The notes beneath the pieces are model-generated. The model was not told where the DNA came from. It worked only from the letters and a program-made list of their open reading frames with translations, and did not search any database. A stretch of DNA of 64,000 bases from Puccinellia tenuiflora. Lineage: Eukaryota > Streptophyta > Magnoliopsida > Poales > Poaceae. The position numbers and the translations under genes are program-made. Positions 54,521 to 64,000 of this stretch are shown here, one piece after another (within the stretch, counting starts at the first letter, position 1; each line of letters opens with the position of its first letter). Where the stretch lies: the NCBI GenBank assembly GCA_012064385.1, contig QRDG01001366.1:186001-250000 (forward strand), written 5' to 3'.

Positions 54521-55597
54521 GCTATGACTGCTGCTCTGCTCCCCAAACGGATTCAAGCCATTTGTACTTAGACCAAACCTTAAGTTCCTTGCGTCAGCTG
54601 CAAAATCCCCGAACGCACTGTCGATGTTTCTCCACTGAGACCCATCAGCGGGGTGTCTCAGCATCTCGTCTTCCTTATGGTCTTCTTTGTGCCATCGCAA
54701 CAACTTGGCATGCTCTTTGTTTTGGAACAAACGTTTCAACCGTGGTATTATAGGAGCATACCACATCATCTTCGCGGGAACCCTCTTCCTGGGGCTCGGC
54801 TCACCTTCAACATCACCTGGGTCATCTCTCCCGATCTTATACCGCAATGCACCGCATATCGGGCATGCATTCAAATTCTCGTACTTCTCACCGCGGTAGA
54901 GGATGCAGTCATTGATGCATGCATGTATCTTCTCCACCTCTAATCCAAGAGGGAAGACAATTTTCTTTGCTTCTTATGTATTGTGGGGCAATTCATTATT
55001 CCTTGGAAGACTCTTCTTAAATATTCATAGCAACTCTTGAAATGCCTTGTCAGATATTCCATTCTTTGCCTTCCACTGCAGCAATTCCAGGGTGGTACCC
55101 AGCTTTTTCTGGCCATCTTCACAATTTGGGTACAACAATTTTTTGTGATCCTCTAACATGCGCTCCAACTTCGACCACTCGTTTTCAGTTCCGCACTTCA
55201 TCTGTTCATCAAGAATGACCCGACGAAGATCATCATCATCGGACTGATCAACAATGACCTCATGCTCAACTTCGTCTTCCCCCATTGTAGTATTACAGTG
55301 TTCAGAGAACACAGGATAGTTGTCATCATCCTCTTCTTCAGGGTCTTCCATTATAACCCCTCTTTCTTCATGCTTGGTCCAACAAAAATAATTGGGCATG
55401 AAGCCTTGTCGCAACAGGTGGGAGTGTATGGTTCTTACGCTCGGGTAATTCCTCGTATTCCGACATTCATCACATGGACAAATCATAAAACCATTCTTCA
55501 GCTTGTTTAACTTAACCACATCGAGAAAACGATGCATGCCATCAATGAACTCGGGACAGCGTCGATCACCGTACATCCATTCTCGGCTCATCTGCAT
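54521..55597 (-). pseudogene. Second CACTA TNPD, N-terminal third only
   Basis: Starts MQMSREWMYGDRR at 55597 and follows the first TNPD through the Cys-rich N-terminal region, HACINDCILYRGEKYENLNAC and LRFGLSTNGLNPFGEQSSSH, then breaks off at 54521 where relatives continue TWPVTLCIYN. Two in-frame stops (TGA at about 55013, TAA at about 54965) interrupt it. Truncated and inactive. Confidence 0.88.
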
Positions 55598-55759
55598 TAC
55601 ATAAATACATCAAAAACCATTACACCAGCTAAATAATGAATAGAGATACGTGACCAAATTAATTAATACAAGTTCATCACATTAAAACCGAAGTAGAGTA
55701 GTGCCCAAATGTAATACATAGTTCTCATGAAACATACATCAATCGAAACTAACATACAA

Positions 55760-56110
55760 CTATCTAAAGAATTTAAATCCAACAACAAATGCGATCAGAA
55801 TCGCAACCAAGGTAACTATTGAACCAACAGCATAATGATACCAAGCCTCTTGACTAATGACATATTTTCTAACCTTTTTAAGCTTGACGCGCATTGCATC
55901 CATCTTCATCTCGTGAGCAGCGACGACGTCGGCAAGCTCGACCCCGTGAGCATCAACGATGTCGGCAATCTTCAAGTCCAATACCATCTTCTCTTCCAGG
56001 CATTGGAGACGACGATCTTCACTTATTTTCAATTTTGCTTTCAAATCGTTGTTTTCTTTTTCTAAAAACTCGACAATAGGGTCGGCTGGAATTTCCGGTT
56101 CAACTACCTC
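55760..56110 (-). CDS. Second copy of the CACTA coiled-coil/transmembrane ORF (exon 2)
   Basis: The 116-codon exon begins after a minus-strand AG (tttatttag) with EVVEPEIPADP and runs through a charged coiled-coil-like region to the same C-terminal membrane segment as the copy at 42639. Its coiled coil is longer. The preceding small exon is missing because a LARD-like LTR element begins at 56136, within the intron. The open frame survives although the neighbouring TNPD has stops. Confidence 0.7.
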   Translation of the reverse strand, partial: EVVEPEIPADPIVEFLEKENNDLKAKLKISEDRRLQCLEEKMVLDLKIADIVDAHGVELADVVAAHEMKMDAMRVKLKKVRKYVISQEAWYHYAVGSIVTLVAILIAFVVGFKFFR

Positions 56111-56135
56111 CTAAATAAAAATATATCTATGTCAA

Positions 56136-59100
56136 TGTAACAGCCCAGATTTGGTCCCCAAAAATATGGGCCAAATTTTCACTTTTTGCTTGGCATTGCA
56201 TCATGGCATACATATTTAAATTGCTAAATTAAATATTGCAAACATGGAAAACATTAAAAGGAAGCAAACCCTTCCCAACACTTCCAAACCAAATGCATTT
56301 GCTCAACTTAGCAAACCAAATTATTCTGGAATTTCCAAATTGTCCAGGAAGTTCCAAGAATATATTTGTTTAAATCTTTGTCAAAGACAATTGCTTGTTA
56401 AGCAAAGTAATAAATAGTTGGAACTCAAAATTGGTTTAACCAAGTTGTGAGTTTGAAACCAAGTTAAACATTTCACAATTTCCAAATAAAATTATAGGGA
56501 GTTCCATTATATTGTTGGGAGCCTCCCTGAATATTTTCACATATTTTAGAAATGTTTAAATACCCCAAGTAATTGGATTTAGGAAAATTATTAAAATTTT
56601 CCATATTCAAACCCTATGAACAAATGTGGAGCAAAACTTTTTATTTTGAAACCCCAATTTTTCTGGAGTTTCTTCATGCCATGGGGAGGCTGTATAAATT
56701 TTTGCAGGTTTTACAAAATGGTTAAGTGCCCCTTTTAAACCGCTAAAGTTTGCTGTTGGACCTTTTTGCAAATATTTAAAATGTGCCCGGGGGTTTTTTG
56801 TGAGCATCCTCTTCTTCCTGTCGCCACAGCGTTTCCCCTGGCACCATGCCGCCGTGTCCCCGTGCCCTGCCTCGATGCCGGCCCCCCTCTCCCCTGCGTC
56901 GTGGTGAAGGAGGCCCCCCTCCCCCCCCCCGAGCCGTGCCCTGCGCTGTCCTCTCTCCCTCTCCCCACTTGCTCCACTGCTCCCTCTCTCCTTCTTCCCT
57001 CCGCTCGGCCGAACCCGAGCCTCCATGGACGCGCACCTGGCCGTCGATTGGGAGCTCCCGGAGCGAATCAGAGACCATCAGCAGGATCGCCGCGTCGCAC
57101 TCTATCTACGTGCCAAAGGAATCGACGAGTGCTAGCCTCCATCGGCGCCGCCGCTCCTTTTCTTCCGCGCCTGGCCGAGACCCGCCGTTCGCTACCGTCG
57201 CGGTTGCCGTCGCCTCCGGCCACCATGGTGCGAGCTAGGGCCGCCTTCTGCTCCGCCCGGTCACCCTCTGCCTCCCAGTCGAGGGCCTCGAGCCGGGACG
57301 CCCCCCCTGGGCGTGCTACGCCGCCTCCTCCCATGCCGGCCTCCGCATGCTCAGCACGCCGCCGTCGTTCTCCGGCCTCCTCCGGCCTCGTCGTATGCGC
57401 AGTCGTGCTCCTGGTGAGCTACTGGCCCGACCCGACCTCTCCTCCCTCCCCATTCCCTCTCTGTCCCGCGCTCTCCCCCGAACGCCACTGCCGCCGCCGC
57501 AACCATGGTCCCCGGCCATGCTCCGGTGACCATATGGTCCCATGTCGCCGCTCCCCTTGCTCCTCTCCTTCTCCTCTAGCTAGTGGTGCAGCTGCCCGCT
57601 TCCAATTTCGCTTCAATTCGACGAATCGGTGCTCAACAGGCCGCTGCCCTGCTGATGACATTAGCATGATGTCAGCAGTTCTTCATTTTGTGAATTTCAG
57701 AAATTTACAGAAACTAGAAAATGCAATGTCTTTTATTTGGTAGATCCAAAAATTGCAAATAAGGTATCAGAAAATTTGTAATTTCACAAGCTATTCAAAT
57801 ATGTCACTCATACATGCAAATGAATTGTAAAATTTGAAATTAAATGTGAAATGCAAATCATCTATTAATTATTCAAATTCTTGGAAATTTCATATCTTTT
57901 GAACCATAACTCAGAAAAATGCAAATAATATGTCAAAATGCTCAGCAATAAAATGTCTATCTGTTAGTACCATTGGTTAATCTAATTGACCAAAATAAAT
58001 TGCCTGGATTTAATAAAAACAGAAATGGCAGAATTAATTCCAATTTTGGAAATTGCATAACTTTAGTTTTACTTGTCCAAAAATTGTGTTCAATAGCTCA
58101 AAATGATCAGTGGACAATGGACTACCACTCTATGCCATTTGAGAGAGTTGGAGAATTAAATTTTAGTGCTGTTTACCAAAAATTACTAAAATGGCAGATT
58201 TAAATCCCATATTGAATAAATCATAACTTGGTGAATATTACTTCAAAAATTGCAAATGATATACCAAAATGACCAGCAAAGAAAATGCTATCTACCTATG
58301 TTAATATCACAGCATGCAAATAAATTTTCCTTTGATGTTAATTTCGAATTGGTTAAAATGATTTAAATCGCATAACCGTTTAAATCACCATTTCTTCACC
58401 ATTAATCGGAAAAATGCAAACAAGGTACCAAAATGATCAGTGGGTTAATACCTATCTAATAATGTGATTTTCATGCATTTAGGACCCATATTTCAGTACT
58501 GGACATTTTGGTAAATGATGCAAATCACTAAGTTAAAGATGGAGTTTTAACCCGTTAATTGTGATATTTAATTTAGGGGTTCCATTTAACTTGTGGGACA
58601 TGCCCAATACCTTTTCAATGCCTAATATGTCCATATCATCATGATTGTGCATTGCACCTTGTATTCGTGTTATTTATTCCTTTCTTGTATTGTTTGTGTC
58701 TCGGTAGATTCTGGAGTCGAGGTTCCACCACAATAACTTGACAACCAGCGCGACCAGTACTACCAGCAAGGCAAGAGCTAACCTAACCTTCTTGGCATAT
58801 CTCTTATTACCCAATTATTTTATCCACCATATTACTGCATTCGATTCTGGTCACAAGTTTTGGTCAGTGTATATAATATCCTATCACTTGCATGCTCCCT
58901 GAACCATTATCTGTTTCCCCACCTATGAACCATAGGTTGAAGTGTTGGCCTGAGATAAATCATATCTGTTGTATGTCATGCTTAGATATGCTTAGCCATG
59001 CTTAGTCAAATGCTAGAGTTGTCCGTTGATTATTTCCATACTTGTGAAGTGAATGGAGTGCTCGGACAGTGGTGGATACTTGTGTCAATAATTAATTTGA

Positions 59101-60441
59101 TAGAATGCTTGGATGAGTTGCCAACAAGGTCGTTGGTGTTTTGTCTCATTCTGGCCGCCTAGGCGTGAGTTCTTATCGACCGAACCAAGAACCGAGCGTG
59201 CTTCCAACGGTGGGGACATATGGAATCCCCTTTAACCGAATAATTTGTGCGGGCGTATCCAAGGGTCCTCTAGTCTACGCTTTCCATTTGCGAGTGTGTG
59301 GCTGGTGATGAAAAAGAAGATGATGATGATGATGGTGATAGGAGTGGTGATGGGGTAGGGTGTTGAAATAGGCGCTGAACTTGTCCTGTCGTCACGATGA
59401 CCCTTGGATAGTCTCATGCTTTGTAAAGGTTTAACCGCACCCGCCCTGCCAGCTTTCCCCGGAAGAGAGCTAATTACGTAGGCAAGGGGTCGGACGGTAC
59501 CGGTGGCTAAAAACAGTACACCCCTGCAGGGTTTAATCTTTTCGAAAAGCTGTGTCCACGGTTATGGACAAATCTTGGTGAGATAGGTGAGATCATAGAG
59601 AACCTGAACCTTTAATCAAATGGCAGCTAGAGGTTGCATAATCAACGTGTGATAAAGGTAAATTTCCTCGAGGGTGATTCGAGGGAGTGCCTTGGTGGAG
59701 ATAAGTAGTGTTTCTGAATACAGTAGGTTCCGCGGGAACTGAAGAAGAAAAGTTACTATCTTATCCCCTTATGAAAACCTTCTGATTAGACGATGCCATG
59801 AGTCCTAGTCTTCGGAAGGAAAAACTAGCTTTATGCAAAACAACCACTTATATAGCTTTGAAGCCTCCGTCAGCATCGGGCCTATATCGCCCTACTAATT
59901 CTTGTGAGTACGTCGTACTCAGCCTTGCTTTGTTGATTATTATTTGTTTCAGAGGAGGACGCCACCGAACTGGAAGGTGGGTTCTACGTTGACTTCGACG
60001 AGTAGTCTGGGGTTCCCAGGTGGCAGCTTGGGACGTCATGGAACAGGCTGGCACGGGATAATTATCTATAGGCCTCTAAGGCCATAATTTGGATCTTGTT
60101 GTTTAGACAACTTTAATTCGTTTCTGCTTGTTGTAATGATGGGTCAGTGACCTCTGATGTGTCATTTGCTATCTTTCTCAATTATATGAGTTGAACTATG
60201 ATATCTTTGTGTCGTAGAGTCTGTGATGTGCCACTTGTTCCGCAGTCTTGGTCTCTTTGTTATACATGAAAGCGATGTCTGAGCTTATGGCATGATCGAG
60301 GTGTTGTGTGCCGATGATGTATTCCGAGCATGCCTGCCAATGTGTTTTGGCCTGGGATTGGTAACCCCAGTAACCCTTGATTGTGTAGCATGACCGGTTG
60401 CACAACGTTTCACTGTATAACTCTGGGGTCAGGGCGCTACA
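56136..60441 (+). mobile_element. 5' LTR, 4306 bp
   Basis: Same architecture as the LTR at 14389, with a GC-rich centre (56840-57600). A 325-codon frame at 56766-57743 lies in that GC-rich part and is not considered a gene. R/U5 blocks (gagtacgtcgtactcag, gtctggggttcccaggtgg) match the other LTRs. Confidence 0.9.
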
Positions 60442-60444
60442 AAT

Positions 60445-60456
60445 TGGTATCAGAGC
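60445..60456 (+). other. Primer-binding site, initiator tRNA-Met type
   Basis: TGGTATCAGAGC, three bases after the LTR end. Confidence 0.92.
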
Positions 60457-62512
60457 AGGACTGCCTGTAGGAAACCCGTTCTATTGGTCGATGTCGAGTC
60501 TAGTGTTCGTGAAAGCTATTTATAACCTAAAAATGAGTTGTGAAAACCCTCTTAGGTTTTTTTTACTCCTTACCCAATTCCCTCTAATCTTGGAGACATC
60601 TTACCTCTATTTGATTTAGCGGTTCTTCTGCTCGTCTAGCGATTCAAGAAATTAGGTTCACGGGGTTGGCTTCTACCTTTAGTCTACTGGTTAGCTCTGC
60701 TCGTCTGCCCGTTCTAAAGCCTGAAGAGAGGAAGTATTGCGGATCGTCAAGACATTCCTTTGTTATTTTCCCATGGTCTTGAACCGAAGGTCCCGGATTG
60801 TACTGGACTTCTGGTGTATTGTTTCATGAGGGTTGTCACCCTTGTGAGCATTATGCTACCGCGAGTCCCGGTGCATGAAGCTGATCTTTAACCCAAGACC
60901 CTTCCCATTGAATCTAGTGATAATGGTTGAACCCTACGTCAGGCTGGCCATGTTTGAAGTTGATCTTCAAGTTGGTGGTTGTAGTCGTAATTGTATTGAG
61001 GCAACAAGGCTCTTCCCTGTCACTAGCTATAGCCGGTTATTCTGTCATGAAACCATCTGGGTCACGACAAGATTGCTCTTAGCGAGTTTCCCACCTATGT
61101 TGTGTTTCCTCCAATAACACCTGTTAGTAAAACCCTTTCAGCACGAGTTGTTGGAAGAATGCTATCTTGTGCTTCTGCAACATCCTGGGATTTCTCCTAA
61201 AGCATGTTCCTTACTCTTAATCTGTTGTCCGACCTTTATCTGTCAGTTGACAGTCAAGTCTTATCGTGCCTTGGTGTGTTCCGATGCATGTTACCCTTGT
61301 GGTCCGTCAGTACATTCCACATCGGGATGTTAGGAGAAACAAACTCCGGTACCTTGTCCATTTCTCGGCCAGGTCTAAGTATTGTAATCCGCAGAATAAG
61401 ATGCTTGTCTAGCTTTTGTTCTGTTCAACCTTAGCGTGTCACACTCTTTTATATCAAGAGGTCGTGCTTAGTCTCATGACGTACTTGATGAAGTGATGCT
61501 CTTACCCTACCTTATCCATCTACATCCGAGCTACTCGGGCTCGAGATTGTTGAGGATGCATAATGATGTGGTAATCAGATATTCTTAGCAAATGATATTG
61601 CTTTGACATCCAGGGACTTTGATGGCACTCTAGGCATGATTGGTAATCTGATCATCAAGCCAAGTTTGACTGTGCTACCAAGTCCATTTGTTCAGGTGCA
61701 CACCTTCGGTCAATGAGTTAGATTCGTGTCGAAACTCTAAAGACCACATCTGTTTTGTTTGGAAAAGCAAATCTTCCCCTCGCAATCTAGATCATGTCAT
61801 GGAGCTTGACGCTGTAGTCAATACTTGAGACCCTTACCTCTCGTTAACTGTTGTAACTCCTCCCTCGGACGTGTCAAGTCTGAAATATCCGCATGCTTAA
61901 CCAAATCTGGATCTCAAGCAGAAATGATGGTTGGTGTTCCTTAAGAGTATAACATAGGCCTTGTGTAAATCCGGCAAGTTTGAGGTGGTGGTTACCCTAC
62001 TTAACTGGAAGGTCTATTGTGATATCCTCTTGCCTTTCGAAAAAAAATTAAACCACTCTCCATGAGATTTTGTGCTACTTATTCTAGAAGTTGCCCTTAT
62101 GGTCTCTTTGCAATTTTTAAAGGTCCGACCTCTACTTGATGACCTATTGAAGGCTGTTCCGAAGCCTGATAGTGGTATCTAGAACATCGAGGAGAACATT
62201 AACGTGGGTTTGCTATAAATGTCTCTCGGTCATCTCTCCTATCCCCAGCTCGACCTTTGTTTGGTCAAGTTGTTCCTAATTTTCCCCAATGGCTTATGGT
62301 CTTGTCCAAAGTTCATATTTCCAACCCTTGGAGAAAACTTGTCTATCACCTTGAACTATCTTCTGACTTTCTCGTCGGCACGTGATGCTTGTTACCTTAC
62401 TCTCTGCAACAACGAATATCATCGGGGGATAAAGAAGATCGTTGAAGTTAAGAGTTGTCATGCTTCCCTCTTCCCTCTTTCTACTCTAGGAATCTCCGGG
62501 CGAGATTCTTGT
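60457..62512 (+). pseudogene. Degenerate internal domain with pol traces
   Basis: The start (caggactgcctgtaggaaacc) and end match the complete Gypsy element. Only traces of the polyprotein remain, e.g. a HQAKFDCATKS-like stretch near 61655-61690, comparable to the post-protease region of the intact copy. Stops occur throughout. Replication depended on another element. Confidence 0.55.
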
Positions 62513-62526
62513 AAGGGGGGTAGATT
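62513..62526 (+). other. Polypurine tract of the LARD-like element
   Basis: aaggggggtagatt immediately before the second TGTAACAGCCCAG. Confidence 0.87.
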
Positions 62527-63073
62527 TGTAACAGCCCAGATTTGGTACCCAAAAATATGGGCCAAATTTTCACTTTTTGCTTGGCATTGCATCATGGCAT
62601 ACATATTTAAATTGCTAAATTAAATATTGCAAACATGGAAAACATTAAAAGGAAGCAAACCCTTCCCAACACCTCCAAACCAAATGCATTTGCTCAACTT
62701 AGCAAACCAAATTATTCTGGAATTTCCAAATTGTCCAGGAAGTTCCAAGAATATATTTGTTTAAATCTTTGTCAAAGACAATTGCTTGTTAAGCAAAGTA
62801 ATAAATAGTTGGAACTCAAAATTGGTTTAACCAAGTTGTGAGTTTGAAACCAAGTTAAACATTTCACAATTTCCAAATAAAATTATAGGGAGTTCCATTA
62901 TATTGTTGGGAGCCTCCCTGAATATTTTCACATATTTTAGAAATGTTTAAATACCCCAAGTAATTGGATTTTGGAAAATTATTAAAATTTGCCATATTCA
63001 AACCCTATGAACAAATGTGGAGCAAAACTTTTTATTTTGCAACCCCAATTTTTCTGGAGTTTCTTCATGCCAT
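62527..63073 (+). mobile_element. 3' LTR fragment, 547 bp
   Basis: Matches 56136-56683 until ttcttcatgccat, then changes abruptly to CACTA-type coding sequence. Confidence 0.88.
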
Positions 63074-63836
63074 CGGGATCGTTTATGTTTAGGACAAAGC
63101 CGTTGCACCTGAACTTGATGGCAACGAGGAGGAGGACCATGATGTCAACGTCGATGACTACATCAACACTGGCGCCTACAGGGATGATATGTACATGCCT
63201 CATGTGGATGAAGAACCCTTCCGCGACCACCGCGGTCAAGCTGCTCGTCCCACTTCATGCACACAACGCCTGGCCTTCACGCCTCCGGATGCCGGCGATC
63301 ATCAAGCTCCCCGGGTAACGTTTTCAGCCCTAACACTCTGATGGAAACTGTTAAAGCGGGGTTCACTGCACCCCCACAATCCCCAGAGAAGAAGAACAAG
63401 ATCAAGAAGCATAGGAAGAGAAAAGGATCCTCCACCTCTGCGAGCCAGCCAGCTCCTAAGATCCGGGGTCTTGAAGACACGATTCCACCCCATGCAGATG
63501 GCTTCCCCCGAGTTCATGAAGCTGGTAAACCTATCTTGTCTGGGGACTTGCTCCGCCTCGCAGAAGGACCCATGCTTGCTTTGCAGCAAAATATCTTGTA
63601 TCTGGAGGAGCAGCTTCTTAAAGAAAAGCATCCGAGTTACCCGGCGTTCGCGGTCCAGGTGCCAAAGGAGCTGGTGGACTTCGTCCAGGAAGACCCCGCG
63701 GATGTGTTCTTCATCGCGTACGAGGACATCTTCAAACTCTTTCACACTCAACGGCTGGACTATAACATGGTCCGCCTATATGCGCTCGATATGGCGATGA
63801 AGATCAGGAGAGATGCGACCCCATACATCGCGATAG
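63074..63836 (+). pseudogene. Third CACTA: fragment of another TNPA/ULP1-type ORF
   Basis: Plus-strand frame DDYINTGAYRDDMYMPHV through TQRLAFTPPDAGDHQ, then, in a second frame from about 63318, FSPNTLMETVKAGFTAPP, KKHRKRKGSSTSASQ, PKELVDFVQEDPADVFFIA and LDYNMVRLYALDMAMKIRRD. This looks like the region before the ULP1 domain in grass CACTA proteins; that assignment is from memory of the family. A small indel near 63318 shifts the frame. The coding sequence stops abruptly at about 63836. Confidence 0.6.
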
Positions 63837-63839
63837 GGG

Positions 63840-63912
63840 TCCTACCGACCTATTTCTGTGGCGCACTTCCCGTGGTGCGCCACAGAAAGTTGGGATTTCT
63901 GTGGCGCACGAA
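63840..63912. repeat. GTGGCGCAC-type repeats at a transposon junction
   Basis: tttctgtggcgcac appears twice and gtgcgccacagaaa once, forming palindromes typical of CACTA subterminal DNA. Which element they belong to is unclear. Confidence 0.6.
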
Positions 63913-64000
63913 CACTAGTAGGAAAACAGTTACCCGTGGCGCACCCATTTTGCTTACCCGTGGTGCAGGGGCCTGCGCCACGAATTGCCACGCCACGGGT
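63913..64000 (+). mobile_element. Left end of a fourth CACTA element, runs off the window
   Basis: CACTAGTAGGAAAACAG is a CACTA terminus and is followed by repeats of acccgtggcgca. The interior lies beyond the window. Confidence 0.75.

Larger units (their letters stand above)
56136..63073 (+). mobile_element. LARD-like Gypsy element with 4.3-kb LTR and short internal domain
   Basis: The 5' LTR 56136-60441 begins TGTAACAGCCCAGATTTGG and ends GGGCGCTACA. A primer site, a 2.1-kb interior, a polypurine tract and only the first 547 bp of the 3' LTR follow. The regions just inside the PBS and PPT resemble the complete Gypsy element, so it is a derivative of the same lineage. Over the 547 bp the LTRs differ at about five sites. 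Confidence 0.88.

Noticed and set aside
56766..57743. 325-codon plus-strand ORF
   Set aside because: It lies in the GC-rich centre of a 4.3-kb LTR, where several frames on both strands are open. Pro/Ser/Arg composition and no domain.

Overview
The window reads as plant nuclear DNA, most likely from a Triticeae grass (wheat, Aegilops or barley group). The reasons are nested Gypsy LTR retrotransposons, a CACTA transposon with CTTTAGTCCCGGTT-type subterminal repeats, Harbinger and Stowaway relics, and only two apparently functional host genes in 64 kb. The species assignment is inference.

Host genes. (1) 6296-12701, minus strand: a four-exon gene for an intact 808-aa DUF630/DUF632 protein (NRG2 / APSR1 / REL2 family). 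It starts with an N-myristoylation motif, and intron 1 has a GC donor. (2) 27391-27618, plus strand: an intronless 75-aa DVL/ROTUNDIFOLIA-like (RTFL) peptide gene, enclosed by a ~60-bp inverted repeat. (3) 29597-29979, minus strand: a frameshifted PPR pseudogene, split from a short remnant at 46394-46415 by later insertions.

Mobile DNA, left to right. 1-2996: 5' part of a minus-strand Gypsy element (gag plus 5' LTR). 2997-4850: 3' remnant of another minus-strand Gypsy (integrase plus LTR). 4850-5383: Harbinger transposase remnant. 5719-5991: MITE remnants. 12934-14069 and 27804-28277: two inverted copies of one unclassified repeat. 14389-26017: complete Tekay-like chromovirus with 3.4-kb LTRs and TSD GCTCC. 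29980-46393: a solo LTR (TSD CACTT) that itself carries a 12.5-kb CACTA element at 31392-43921 (TSD ACC). 47140-48009: LTR fragment. 48626-54520: non-autonomous LTR element. 54521-56135: second, truncated CACTA. 56136-63073: LARD-like element with a 4.3-kb LTR. 63074-64000: two further CACTA pieces.

The CACTA element at 31392-43921 is the most interesting part. On its minus strand it carries a transposase-like gene fused to a ULP1-type cysteine protease domain (seven exons, 1080 aa, no break). It also carries an unrecognised 133-aa ORF with its own TATA box, a TNPD/TNP2-type transposase with two frameshifts, and a 119-aa coiled-coil/transmembrane ORF that the second CACTA also has. Between the 133-aa ORF and the TNPD gene lies a control-like region. 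It has tandem repeats flanked by divergent TATA boxes, and the plus-strand TATA faces two foldbacks. One foldback arm is identical over 20 nt to the plus strand just past the TNPD stop codon, so an RNA from it would be antisense to the TNPD transcript. This could be a self-targeting, MIR-like locus inside the transposon.
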